A stretch of DNA of 64,000 bases from Chitinophagales bacterium (GCA_020636505.1 JACJXR010000007.1:62001-126000); one strand, 5' to 3'; counted from the first letter of the stretch, positions 52,927 to 61,776 are shown. Numbers and translations: made by a program. The notes: generated by a model from the sequence alone, not told the origin.

Positions 52927-54579
52927 ATGAATACAGGTATACTAAGAAAAGTAAAAATCAGTTGTTTGACGCTTGTGACATTATTGCTTTCTAACGCAAC
53001 ATATGCTCAATATTGTGCCGTGTCATATGTATATGACTATCTACCACAGTGTAGTACATACGATATGAGTATTCAAAACTTCAGTACAACAGGTGGTCTT
53101 ACCAATATCAGTAACTTAAACTCAGGCTGTCCGGGTGGTAGCACTGCGTATAAGTTATACAGTAGTCATGTACATGAAGGTGTTCAGGGTACCAACGTCA
53201 ACTTTACAGTAAAGATCGGCGTCAACTATCCTCAAGGATTCAGTATTTGGGTAGACTGGAACCAAGATGGTGATTTTTCTGATGCAGGCGAAGCTGTACA
53301 CAGTTCTTCATCTGTAATAAATTATAACTCATCACGCTCGGGTAGCTTTACTATTCCTGCAAATGCTACACCGGGTACTACACGTATGAGGTGTAGAACC
53401 TCTTACAATGATCCTGCAGTTGCCGCATGTGGTAGCGAAAACTATGGCGAGTGCGAAGATTACCCGTTTATTGTAGTTCCAAGCTGTCCGGCAGGAATCA
53501 CAGCAGATCCGACAGATAATGTTGGTTGTGGTGGTTTTTCTACGCCGTTCAGTGCAACAGCTAAAACAGCCGACGCATATAAGTGGGAGTACTTCAATGG
53601 CGCAACATGGACGACAGCTGTAGACGGGCCACAGTTTGGCGGCGCTACAACTACAACCTTGCAAGTGAAGAACATTTTGCCAAGTATGTCAGGGTTCAAG
53701 TACAGAATGATAGCTTATAATACAGCCAACTCATGCTCAGTAAACAGTAAAGCAGCAACCCTTACAGTTATAGCAACCAGTGCTTCAAGTATAATAGTGC
53801 TGCCGAGCGATACTGTTATTTGTAAAGGCAAAACCGTTACCATGCTTACAGCTTATTCCAAAGGAGGTAATACACCGGCTTATCAATGGGTGAAGAATGG
53901 GGTGGACATACCCGGAGCAACAGCTGCAAGTTATTCATCCAATTCTTTGTCGAACAATGATATAATTTCTGTTAAGTTCACCAGTAGTCAGCAGTGTATC
54001 TTACCATCTGTAAGTAACAATGTAGTATTCTCAGTAGGTGAGAAGTATGACGCTAATGTGAATATTTCAACTGCCTATTTGGGTAACAATCAATACCAGT
54101 TCCAAGCGCATGCCGTAAATGGTGGTAAAGCTCCTCAATATCAATGGTTCAAAAACGGGAAATATATACCGGGTGCTACCGGTGCAAGGTATGTGGCAGA
54201 GAACATCTTTAAAAGTGATAGATTTCATGTGGAAATGGTCAGCTCTGACGAGTGTGTGAAAAACAAAGTATCTGCAAGTAAATCAATTGGTTTGGATGTC
54301 AACTCTGTTTCAAACAATACCAGTTCGCTTTCTGTATTCCCTAACCCCAACACGGGTCAATTCTCTGTTACAGGGTCATTTGCAACCCGAGCAAATACAG
54401 CTACCGTTCAAGTGTTCAATACAGTTGGTCAAAAAGTTCACGAGCAAACTGTAGAGGTGGCTCAAGGTAATATTAATGCCAATATCGAGATAAGTAAAGA
54501 GCTGCCTAACGGCTTATATATGCTCAAGCTTTCTGCAGATGGCTATAATGCAGACACACGATTCATAGTGAATAAATAG
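52927..54579 (+). CDS. GEVED-domain T9SS type A protein 1
   Basis: 550 residues, signal peptide 1-27 (ending YAQ). GEVED domain about 95-190 with WVDWNQDGDF and YGECEDY, typical of secreted Bacteroidota cargo. Two Ig-like domains follow (about 195-290 and 295-375), then a ~90-residue module (GGKAPQYQWFKNGKYIPG) and a type A sorting domain from FPNPNTGQ. The last ~260 residues are nearly the same as in the next two genes. Probably a surface adhesin or binding protein; ligand unknown. Confidence 0.88.
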   Translation: MNTGILRKVKISCLTLVTLLLSNATYAQYCAVSYVYDYLPQCSTYDMSIQNFSTTGGLTNISNLNSGCPGGSTAYKLYSSHVHEGVQGTNVNFTVKIGVNYPQGFSIWVDWNQDGDFSDAGEAVHSSSSVINYNSSRSGSFTIPANATPGTTRMRCRTSYNDPAVAACGSENYGECEDYPFIVVPSCPAGITADPTDNVGCGGFSTPFSATAKTADAYKWEYFNGATWTTAVDGPQFGGATTTTLQVKNILPSMSGFKYRMIAYNTANSCSVNSKAATLTVIATSASSIIVLPSDTVICKGKTVTMLTAYSKGGNTPAYQWVKNGVDIPGATAASYSSNSLSNNDIISVKFTSSQQCILPSVSNNVVFSVGEKYDANVNISTAYLGNNQYQFQAHAVNGGKAPQYQWFKNGKYIPGATGARYVAENIFKSDRFHVEMVSSDECVKNKVSASKSIGLDVNSVSNNTSSLSVFPNPNTGQFSVTGSFATRANTATVQVFNTVGQKVHEQTVEVAQGNINANIEISKELPNGLYMLKLSADGYNADTRFIVNK

Positions 54580-54599
54580 AAATAGTTATAATATTCATG

Positions 54600-54630
54600 A
54601 AAGGCTCTTCTTCCAAAGGGCCTTTTTTTA
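54600..54630 (+). terminator. Terminator after GEVED gene 1
   Basis: AAAGGCTCTT (54600-54609), loop CTTCCA, AAGGGCCTTT (54616-54625) with one wobble pair, then TTTT. Confidence 0.82.
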
Positions 54631-54775
54631 TGTATATTAAAATGAGATTAAAATGAGTCGTGTGCCTTCTGACATTGATTTATGGGTAAGAACAATCCGT
54701 ATTTTTAACTGATTTTAATCTCAAAAACATATTGATTTAATCTACTAACTCTTTTTATTTATTAAACAGGATACT

Positions 54776-56467
54776 ATGAGCTATATCTACTCAGCAGTTC
54801 GTTCTCTGTCGTTAATGGTATTAACGATATTGGTATTGGGTTCTGCTGCACATGCACAGACCCCTACTTACATAACTCCGGGAGGTACATCCAACAATAA
54901 CTTCCCATTCAACAGTACATCTTCAAACAAAGTACAGTGGGTTTATACTCCATCGGAGTTTACGCCTGCATTACCTGCCGGTAAAATAACACACATCTAT
55001 TTAAGGACTGCAAACAGTCAAGGTTTGACAAGAAGCTTCGATAGTCTTAGGATAAGCTTTAAGACCGTATCGTACTCAACCTTCCCAAGTGCCACTTTTG
55101 AGTCGGGAGCCACTCTGATTTATGGTCCTAAGAATACCTCAATAGCCATTCCGTCTTCAGGCTGGTTCGGTGTTGAACTGGAAAACCCGATTCAGTATGA
55201 TGGTTTATCAAATTTCATTGTGGAATTTACGATCACCAATACGAACAGTACCACGATAGCACAAAACACCGGAAACGGTACCAAGCGTATATGGGGTGGA
55301 AGATGGAGTGCATCAGGTTCTTCGGGTACAGGCCATGTGGCTTGCGGATTTGAAGTTCAAACTTGTCCTGTGGATATAACATCGCATCCTACAAATGCTG
55401 CAATATGTGCAGGTGCAAACACTTCAATGAGCGTTGTTGCAAACAATACCAATGGTTATCAGTGGCAAATAAGTAACAACTCAGGAGTTTCGTGGAGCAA
55501 TGTGTCCAACGGTGGTTTATACTCAGGTGCAAACAGTGCGACTCTGTCCATCACAAATGCTACGCCGGGTATGGGTGGTTATCGTTACCGTTGTATAGCT
55601 ACCAACTCGGGTAGCTCATGTTCTTTGGAAAGTAATTATGGAGAGTTGATATTGACTCCGACTTCGCCATCTAGCATATTTATATTGCCAAGCGATACTG
55701 TGATATGTAAAGGTCAGTCTGTTACTATGCTTACAGCCTTTTCTAAGGGCGGCAGCAACCCAACTTATCAGTGGGTGAAAAACGGTGTGGACATACCGGG
55801 TGCTACACTTTCAAGCTATACAACCAACAGTTTGCAGAACAACGATAATATTTCGGTGAAATTCACCAGCAGTCAAGCATGTGTATTGCCTTCAGCTAGT
55901 GGCAACCTTGTTTTCTCTGTAGGTGAAAAACAAGAAGCGAAGGTGAACATCACAACAACATACTTGGGAGACAATCAGTATCAATTCCAAGCACATCCTA
56001 TCAACGGAGGTAAGGCTCCTTTGTATCAATGGTTCAAGAACGGTAAATACATACCGGGTGCTACAGGTGCAAGGTATGTTGCCGAGAATATATTCACCAG
56101 TGACAGGATCCATGTTGAAATGGTGACGTCTGATGAGTGTACCAAGAATAAGGTGGCTTACAGCAAGTCTATCGGTCTTGATGTGAACAACGTATCGAAC
56201 AATGATGCCTCATTCTCGATATTCCCTAACCCTAACTCGGGTACCTTCACTATCAAAGGTGATATGAAAGGTAGCAGTGCGAAATTTGCCACTGTTGAAA
56301 TCATAAATGCACTAGGTCAAAGAGTACACACACACCAAGCCTCTCTTAACAACGGTGCCATAGATGCTGACATCTCTATGGACGGCAACATGCCTAATGG
56401 TCTATATACCGTTAGAATAAGTGCAGAAGGCGTAGTAGGCGATGTGCGCTTTATGCTATCAAGATAA
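54776..56467 (+). CDS. T9SS type A protein sharing the C-terminal half of its GEVED neighbours
   Basis: 563 residues, signal peptide 1-27. The first ~200 residues are unrelated to the flanking paralogs and lack GEVED; they form a beta-sandwich of a kind seen in other T9SS cargo (GKITHIYLRTAN, GWFGVELENPIQYDG, FIVEFTITNT). An Ig-like domain (about 205-295) follows, then the same LPSDTVICKG and GGKAPLYQWFKNGKYIPG modules and the type A sorting domain as in its neighbours. This is a domain-swapped member of the cluster. Ligand unknown. Confidence 0.87.
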   Translation: MSYIYSAVRSLSLMVLTILVLGSAAHAQTPTYITPGGTSNNNFPFNSTSSNKVQWVYTPSEFTPALPAGKITHIYLRTANSQGLTRSFDSLRISFKTVSYSTFPSATFESGATLIYGPKNTSIAIPSSGWFGVELENPIQYDGLSNFIVEFTITNTNSTTIAQNTGNGTKRIWGGRWSASGSSGTGHVACGFEVQTCPVDITSHPTNAAICAGANTSMSVVANNTNGYQWQISNNSGVSWSNVSNGGLYSGANSATLSITNATPGMGGYRYRCIATNSGSSCSLESNYGELILTPTSPSSIFILPSDTVICKGQSVTMLTAFSKGGSNPTYQWVKNGVDIPGATLSSYTTNSLQNNDNISVKFTSSQACVLPSASGNLVFSVGEKQEAKVNITTTYLGDNQYQFQAHPINGGKAPLYQWFKNGKYIPGATGARYVAENIFTSDRIHVEMVTSDECTKNKVAYSKSIGLDVNNVSNNDASFSIFPNPNSGTFTIKGDMKGSSAKFATVEIINALGQRVHTHQASLNNGAIDADISMDGNMPNGLYTVRISAEGVVGDVRFMLSR

Positions 56468-56491
56468 TTTAGAGATTAAGAATATTAATAC

Positions 56492-56517
56492 GAAAGCCTC
56501 TCATTTGAGAGGCTTTC
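56492..56517. terminator. Hairpin after the middle T9SS gene
   Basis: GAAAGCCTCTC (56492-56502), loop ATTT, GAGAGGCTTTC (56507-56517): a perfect 11-bp stem with a short U-tract. Confidence 0.75.
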
Positions 56518-56686
56518 ATCGTATATGATTAAAACACAAGCATAATTCATCTCATTTTAATTTACATTAAATCGTTGTTTAACCATACCTCAGACGCATA
56601 GTTTATAAATTTATTCAAGGTGTTTCGGCATTTTCGATTCCGATATTCCATATGTAACAGATTTAATTAACAAACATTCGATAGGT

Positions 56687-58330
56687 ATGAGATTAAATTT
56701 ACAAACGATGTTGAGAGCCGGTGTTTTTGCAGCAGCGTCTCTCTTGCTCTCAATGAGTGTAAATGCACAGTATTGTTCCATTAGCTACACTTATGCTCAA
56801 TGTAACAGCTACAATATGTACATCAACAAGTTCAGCACAACAGGCGGACTTGCAAACATTACTAACAACAACACAGGTTGTGGTAGCTCTTCAAACAGTT
56901 ATAAGTTTTATAACACTATGGTTCATAAGGGTGTTCAAGGTACTACCGTTAACTTCTCGGTTACTATTGGGTCTAGCTACCCTCAGGGTGTTAGGATCTA
57001 TGTGGACTGGAATGGCGACGGTGACTTCAACGATGCCAACGAGACTGCACACAGCTCAAGCTCTACAATCAGTGCCGGTGGCACGCGTACAGGTAGCTTC
57101 ACGGTTCCTGCAAATGCAACGGTTGGTCAAACCCGTATGAGGGTTAGATCATCGTATAGTGATCCCAACGTGGCGGCATGTGGTGCTGAAAACTATGGTG
57201 AGTGTGAAGATTATGTATTCGAAGTTGTTCCAAGCTGTTCTGTGAAATTCACCAACGACCCTTCAGACAATGTGGGATGTGGTGGATTTGCAACTCCATT
57301 CAGCGCTACGGTACAATCTGCAGATACATTCAGATGGCAGTATTTCAACGGTGCAACATGGTCCAATGCTGTTGACGGTCCGCAATTTGGCGGTGCGACA
57401 ACTACAACTTTGCAGGTTAAGAACATCTTGCCAAGCATGACAGGTTGGAAATATCGCTTGATTGGGTATAATACGACTGAAAATTGCTCTGTTAAGAGTA
57501 AAGATGCAGAACTTACTGTAATACCTACAAGTGCATCCAGCATCATCATACTTCCTAGTGATACAGTGATATGTAAAGGACAAACAGTGACTATGCAAAC
57601 TGCATTCTCTAAAGGTGGTAGCACTCCTCAATATCAGTGGGTAATGAATGGTGTGGATATAGCAGGTGCAAACGGTGCAAGCTATTCATCCAATTCTTTG
57701 TCCAACAACGATATCATTTCAGTGAAATTCGTAAGCAGTCAGCAGTGTATCTTACCATCGGTAAGTAACAATGTGGTATTCTCTGTTGGTGAGAAGTACG
57801 AATCCAAAGTGGATATTACAGTGTCTTATCTTGGCGATAATCAATATCAGTTCCAAGCTCACCCGAAAAACGGAGGAAAAGCTCCTTTGTACCAGTGGTT
57901 CAAGAACGGTAAGTACATACCTGGTGCTACAGGTGCAAGGTATGTTGCTGAGAACATCTTCCACAGCGATAAGATATACGTAGAGATGGTAAGTTCTGAT
58001 GAGTGTGTACAGAACAAAGTATCTGCTAGTAAATCCATCGGTCTTGATGTAAGCGATATCACAGGTACTTTAGGTACATTCTCTGTATATCCTAACCCGA
58101 ACTCGGGTAGGTTTACGTTGACAGGTGATTTGACTGCCAATACAAACACTGCATCCATCGACATCATCAACACCCTTGGTCAGAATGTATACAATAGCCA
58201 AGTGGCTGTAAATAACCACAAGTTGCAAACAGCTGTTGAGCTGGACAGTAAATTGTCAAATGGCATGTATACGATTAAAGTGACTGCTGACGGTAAAACG
58301 TCAAGCATGCGCTTTATGTTGAATAAATAG
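56687..58330 (+). CDS. GEVED-domain T9SS type A protein 2
   Basis: 547 residues, signal peptide 1-27. Same plan as GEVED protein 1: GEVED domain (WVDWNGDGDF, YGECEDY), two Ig-like domains, the GGKAPLYQWFKNGKYIPG module and a sorting domain from YPNPNSGR. It is the closest paralog of GEVED protein 1 over its whole length, so these two duplicated as full genes while the middle gene has another N-terminus. Confidence 0.88.
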   Translation: MRLNLQTMLRAGVFAAASLLLSMSVNAQYCSISYTYAQCNSYNMYINKFSTTGGLANITNNNTGCGSSSNSYKFYNTMVHKGVQGTTVNFSVTIGSSYPQGVRIYVDWNGDGDFNDANETAHSSSSTISAGGTRTGSFTVPANATVGQTRMRVRSSYSDPNVAACGAENYGECEDYVFEVVPSCSVKFTNDPSDNVGCGGFATPFSATVQSADTFRWQYFNGATWSNAVDGPQFGGATTTTLQVKNILPSMTGWKYRLIGYNTTENCSVKSKDAELTVIPTSASSIIILPSDTVICKGQTVTMQTAFSKGGSTPQYQWVMNGVDIAGANGASYSSNSLSNNDIISVKFVSSQQCILPSVSNNVVFSVGEKYESKVDITVSYLGDNQYQFQAHPKNGGKAPLYQWFKNGKYIPGATGARYVAENIFHSDKIYVEMVSSDECVQNKVSASKSIGLDVSDITGTLGTFSVYPNPNSGRFTLTGDLTANTNTASIDIINTLGQNVYNSQVAVNNHKLQTAVELDSKLSNGMYTIKVTADGKTSSMRFMLNK

Positions 58331-58354
58331 TCTATTTCTTACTATACTATAAGT

Positions 58355-58382
58355 CAAGCCTCCTTTTGGAGGCTTGTTTATT
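58355..58382. terminator. Terminator between convergent genes
   Basis: CAAGCCTCC (58355-58363), loop TTTT, GGAGGCTTG (58368-58376), then TTTATTTT. It serves the GEVED gene and overlaps the end of the minus-strand methyltransferase gene. Confidence 0.82.
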
Positions 58383-59121
58383 TTACATAGCCGCCTCTCA
58401 TGAATATAGGAAATGTAACCTCAACAATATTGGAGCCAATGGCATGCTTTAGAGGTTCAGCTATCAACTGTACAGGGTTTGTGCCTTTTTGATTGATATA
58501 ATGTTGTACACTGCTCCAAGAGTTGAAGTAGCCTATAAGGTCTTCGTAGCTTCTGTTGTATTTGATATGAAAAGTAGGACATTCTACCTCGTCAAAGGGG
58601 AAGGGTAGCGAGCTGTATTCATCATCAACATGTTTGCGCTCTGCATCCCAATAAGGACCAATCACATTTGTATAAAACTCATCCACGATGGCATCTATTT
58701 CATCGTTGCAACGCATCAAGCTGTAACCCCAAGCGGCAAAGAATGCACCACTTTTGGCCACACGCTTCACCTCGTTGTAAAACTCATCGATGGCAAACCA
58801 ATGCAGTGCTTGTGCAACGGTTATCAGGTCGAATGTGTCATCTGCAAAGGGAGTATTGTGTGCAGGGCATATCCTGTAGTCAATATTATGAGCTTTTTCA
58901 GCTAAAGATATTTGTCGCTCGCTTATATCAGTTGCGGAAACTTCTTCGAAACGTTTTGCAAGTTCTATTGCAGCTTGTCCGTTGCCTGTGGCGCAATCCC
59001 ATGCTTTGTCGAACCGATTACAACGACTGTATATGAAATCAAACAACTCACTCGGATAGCTCGGTCTGAACTGTGCATATGCTTTCGCTTGATTGGAAAA
59101 GTTATCCTTTATATCTTTCAT
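58378..59121 (-). CDS. Class I SAM-dependent methyltransferase
   Basis: 247 residues from the Met at 59121; the frame stays open upstream to 59208 but that part is inside the divergent DUF4375 gene. Motif I is WDCATGNGQAAIEL, followed by SATDISERQISLA and the post-motif FDLITVAQALHWF, which matches the trans-aconitate / Crg1-like methyltransferase group. The FSNQAKAYAQFRPSYP start is typical. Substrate unknown. The start codon is only 28 bases from the DUF4375 start on the other strand, so the two promoters must overlap the coding regions. Confidence 0.9.
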   Translation of the reverse strand: MKDIKDNFSNQAKAYAQFRPSYPSELFDFIYSRCNRFDKAWDCATGNGQAAIELAKRFEEVSATDISERQISLAEKAHNIDYRICPAHNTPFADDTFDLITVAQALHWFAIDEFYNEVKRVAKSGAFFAAWGYSLMRCNDEIDAIVDEFYTNVIGPYWDAERKHVDDEYSSLPFPFDEVECPTFHIKYNRSYEDLIGYFNSWSSVQHYINQKGTNPVQLIAEPLKHAIGSNIVEVTFPIFMRGGYVK

Positions 59122-59149
59122 GCCGTATAAAAATACACCAAGGATAGAA

Positions 59150-59659
59150 ATGAGTGATAAATTCTTGCCCGAGATAAGTAAGGAACAACTTTTGGAAGTA
59201 CAAAACAAAGGCGACCTGCATGCTTATTACGACCTGTTGTGCAACCCATTGCACGAAGAGCTATACCGTAGGCAAGACTTCGTATTCCTTGAAGACCTGA
59301 CTGAAGCACAGCAGTTGTTCATTTCTTACGACTACGTGCAGAACCAAGTACTGCAAGGCGGATTTATACAGTTGTTTCAGAATGGATATGTGGGACTGTT
59401 GCCCAATATGCCCGGATGGCTGATAACCATAGGGCAGGAGGCGATGTCGAAAGTGATAGATGATGCGTTGAAAGAATTTGTACTCAATCATGAAGTGCTA
59501 AGTAAAGAAACAACGGTGGAAGAGTTTGCATTGATGTACGATAAACTGCCTCAATTCGGCGACCTTGACGACCGTTTCAAAGCCTTACACGAACAAACGC
59601 TGAAAGGAATGCTCGAATTTGCAACAAATCACATAGAAGAGTTTGCAGTAATCAAATAG
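59150..59659 (+). CDS. DUF4375-domain protein
   Basis: 169 residues from the ATG at 59150; an upstream ATG at 59093 lies in the methyltransferase gene. No signal peptide or TM. Mostly helical, with FISYDYVQNQVLQGGFIQLFQNGYG-like blocks (two parts seen: QVLQGGFIQLFQNGY and LPNMPGWL), the pattern of the DUF4375 family, of unknown function. Its 3' end is duplicated in a scar at 60971-61041. It is followed by two TonB-C-like genes 12 bases downstream. Confidence 0.83.
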   Translation: MSDKFLPEISKEQLLEVQNKGDLHAYYDLLCNPLHEELYRRQDFVFLEDLTEAQQLFISYDYVQNQVLQGGFIQLFQNGYVGLLPNMPGWLITIGQEAMSKVIDDALKEFVLNHEVLSKETTVEEFALMYDKLPQFGDLDDRFKALHEQTLKGMLEFATNHIEEFAVIK

Positions 59660-59671
59660 TTATAAGCAAAA

Positions 59672-60178
59672 ATGAGCCATAGAATACTCTTACTCCTTCT
59701 GATGTTGTTATGCTCTTTTACTCAAGTGAATGCACAAAAATATTTAAGTCCAAAAGGTCTTGTTGCGTTTACGGAAGTAGATACAATGCCATATCCCGGA
59801 TATAATTTATACCGATATTTATCAATACGAATGAAATATCCTGATGAGGCACTGGTAGAACTGGCAGAAGGTAAGGTCATGATAAGATTTATGGTTGGTA
59901 AAGATGGCTATCTAAGGAATATAGAAGCTATTGATACTGTTGGAGTACACGAGGCACTGGTAAAAGAAGCAATAAGAGTTGTGAGTAGAATGCCTCCTTG
60001 GGAACCAGGAATAAATAATGGAGTTTCTGTTGATGCATATTGTGCATTACCCATTAATTTCAAAATAAATAACGGATGGTTGCAGAGAAAGGGTATACAA
60101 AATGATGCTAAGAAGGCGATAAGAAAGAAAGCAAGACAAAAAAGGATAAACGAAGAATACGGTATTTATGAAGACTAG
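59672..60178 (+). CDS. TonB C-terminal-domain-like secreted protein 1
   Basis: 168 residues, signal peptide 1-22. The C-terminal ~95 residues follow the energy-transducer TonB C-terminal pattern: MKYPDEALVELAEGKVMIRFMVGKDG, RVVSRMPPWEPGINNG and ALPINFKI (each shown in part). There is no TM anchor or proline-rich linker, so it is not a true TonB but one of the free TonB-C proteins common in this phylum. Overlaps the next gene by 11 bases. Role unknown. Confidence 0.85.
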   Translation: MSHRILLLLLMLLCSFTQVNAQKYLSPKGLVAFTEVDTMPYPGYNLYRYLSIRMKYPDEALVELAEGKVMIRFMVGKDGYLRNIEAIDTVGVHEALVKEAIRVVSRMPPWEPGINNGVSVDAYCALPINFKINNGWLQRKGIQNDAKKAIRKKARQKRINEEYGIYED

Positions 60179-60893
60179 ACTACTTATAACCACCCTTATT
60201 ATTCTGTGTGCATCAACTGTTTTTGCACAAAGCGATAACTCCATACCAATCGATACGTTGTTTTTCAATAAACAAAAGACACTTGCAAAGAGTCAAAACG
60301 ATATAGCTTATTATAGGTTTGTTTATCGTACCGATACCGATAGTATATACAAAGTTGAAGACTATTACATCAATGGACAGTTGCAAGTAGTAGGATTCTA
60401 TAAAACGCATACTCATATACTCTTGCGTACCATTACAAGCCAAGTGTATAGACACGGAGAGTTTTCATATTATAATTCCAATGGTGAATTGACATTAAAA
60501 GAAAAATATGAGAATGGTATCAGTATTGGAGAACTGCGACTCACCCCTCCTCCGGACAGTGCGGAAATAAGGCTCAAGTCAAGTGTGTTGACGTTTGTAG
60601 AACGGATGCCTGAACCAAAATATGATGTACGTCTTTTTATTGCTCAGAACCTTGAATATCCCGAATCAGCAAAGCTGGACAGAGCTGAAGGTAGAGTAAA
60701 CATAAGGTTTGTAGTTGACGAGGAAGGAGACATAATAGATATTGAGCATGTTGGGGATAAAATGCTTCATGTCGACTTAGTGAAAGCTGCTCTGCTTGTT
60801 GTAAGTAAATTTCCACGATGGAAACCCGGCATATTGAATGGAAAACCTGTAAAAGTATATTATACACTACCTGTAACTTTTAAACTCCAATAG
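60168..60893 (+). CDS. TonB C-terminal-domain-like secreted protein 2
   Basis: 241 residues, signal peptide 1-20. The N-terminal half has an antitoxin YwqK-like hairpin repeat (YRHGEFSYYNSNGELTLKEKYENG region), and the C-terminal ~90 residues repeat the TonB-C pattern (YPESAKLDRAEGRVNIRFVV, SKFPRWKPGILNGK, LPVTFKL). It is a paralog of the preceding gene with which it overlaps by 11 bases. Such proteins may act as partners of surface-exposed transporters, which is speculation. Confidence 0.83.
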   Translation: MKTRLLITTLIILCASTVFAQSDNSIPIDTLFFNKQKTLAKSQNDIAYYRFVYRTDTDSIYKVEDYYINGQLQVVGFYKTHTHILLRTITSQVYRHGEFSYYNSNGELTLKEKYENGISIGELRLTPPPDSAEIRLKSSVLTFVERMPEPKYDVRLFIAQNLEYPESAKLDRAEGRVNIRFVVDEEGDIIDIEHVGDKMLHVDLVKAALLVVSKFPRWKPGILNGKPVKVYYTLPVTFKLQ

Positions 60894-60895
60894 CC

Positions 60896-61041
60896 GACCC
60901 TCCCTTGTTCTACTATTGATTTTATAAACAACACCGTTATGAAATTAGAACGATATACACAGGTTGCCTTCCACGAATAGACACTTGAAGGAATGCTCGA
61001 ATTTGCCACAAATCACATAGAAGAGTTTGCAGTGATCAAGT
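60896..61041 (+). pseudogene. Chimeric scar: MBL-rhodanese 5' end joined to DUF4375 3' end
   Basis: 60896 to about 60970 copies 61738 to 61812, the leader and first codons of the MBL-rhodanese gene (ATG at 60939 = 61777), with one deleted base that shifts the frame. About 60971-61041 copies 59592-59659, the 3' end of the DUF4375 gene including its stop region. The two parts meet in a shared GCCTT-n-CAC sequence. The product is not expressible. It is the remainder of a duplication followed by a deletion by short homology. Confidence 0.88.
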
Positions 61042-61043
61042 AA

Positions 61044-61610
61044 TTAGTCATTGAACTCAACACCATTATCGTTCTTAGCAACCTTCATATCGGTTACCGG
61101 AACATCGTTGGTTACAGTTTCAAAATGTACATCTTTGAACCATATTTCGCCTGTGCCATTTAGTAGTGCACCGAAAGCTATGTTGGCGGTGTTTTCATCC
61201 ACATCCAGTACTATCTCGTACTCTTTCCACTCTGTGGTTCCTTTTATACTCCTATAGTACATATTGTCAAAAGCAGTTGAATTGCCTTTATTGTCATTAT
61301 CGGCTTTGGGATCCACACGAAACCAAAAACTCGCCCAACCATCCACATTTTCAGAGCGCATATAGCCTGTCATACGTACACGCTGCCCATTGTATTTTTC
61401 AACAACTGCGGTGCGCATCAGTGTTCCAAAGCCTTTTATACGCTTAGCAGTAGACTGTATATGACACACTCCGTTATCATCACTGCTCATTTCATATTTG
61501 TCAGGCATATCACCTGCTACAGACCAACCGCTTGATAGTTTCGTCCCGAATTTGTTGGCGGATGCAACCGTGGCTATCATTAGTATGGCAACAAGAAGTA
61601 GATGTCTCAT
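61044..61610 (-). CDS. Secreted protein with a carbohydrate-binding-like beta-sandwich
   Basis: 188 residues from the Met at 61610; the frame is open upstream to 61670 but without signal character. Signal peptide 1-18 (ASA). The mature domain WSVAGDMPDKYEM, NGQRVRMTGYMRSENVDGWASFW, DNMYYRSIKGTTEWKEY, VDENTANIAFGALLNGTGEIW follows a pattern I know from galactose-binding-like domains fused to regulators and peptidases in this phylum. Ligand unknown. Divergent from the MBL-rhodanese gene with two palindromes between them. Confidence 0.82.
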   Translation of the reverse strand: MRHLLLVAILMIATVASANKFGTKLSSGWSVAGDMPDKYEMSSDDNGVCHIQSTAKRIKGFGTLMRTAVVEKYNGQRVRMTGYMRSENVDGWASFWFRVDPKADNDNKGNSTAFDNMYYRSIKGTTEWKEYEIVLDVDENTANIAFGALLNGTGEIWFKDVHFETVTNDVPVTDMKVAKNDNGVEFND

Positions 61611-61626
61611 AAATGCGGATTTTCTT

Positions 61627-61634
61627 AAAGTTAA
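61627..61634 (-). promoter_or_regulatory. -7-like promoter element of the secreted-protein gene
   Basis: On the minus strand TAACTTTA, one mismatch to TAnnTTTG, 17 bases before the start codon at 61610. Confidence 0.35.
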
Positions 61635-61662
61635 TGAAAATATGCTATATGAATAGGACCCT

Positions 61663-61678
61663 TGTAACACCTGTTACA
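61663..61678. promoter_or_regulatory. Palindrome A in the divergent control region
   Basis: TGTAACA (61663-61669), CC, TGTTACA (61672-61678): a perfect 16-base palindrome, centred about 60 bases before the minus-strand start codon at 61610. Confidence 0.55.
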
Positions 61679-61711
61679 CAACTCTCACATCTGACCAAAA
61701 TCAGGCTAAAA

Positions 61712-61727
61712 TGTGACTTTTGTCACT
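61712..61727. promoter_or_regulatory. Palindrome B: Crp/Fnr-type site upstream of the MBL-rhodanese gene
   Basis: TGTGA, CTTTTG, TCACT: the arm spacing of a Crp/Fnr-family operator (TGTGA-N6-TCACA, one mismatch). Centre at 61719.5, about 41.5 bases before the inferred transcript start near 61761. No Crp/Fnr gene is in the window. Confidence 0.55.
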
Positions 61728-61728
61728 G

Positions 61729-61756
61729 TTTGGGGGCTTGCCCTGTTCTACTTTTG
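61729..61756 (+). promoter_or_regulatory. Promoter of the MBL-rhodanese gene
   Basis: TTTG (61729-61732) and TACTTTTG (61749-61756; exact TAnnTTTG) with a 16-base spacer, shorter than the usual 19-21. Start near 61761, about 16 bases before the ATG at 61777. Confidence 0.5.
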
Positions 61757-61776
61757 ATTTCATAAACAACACAGTT

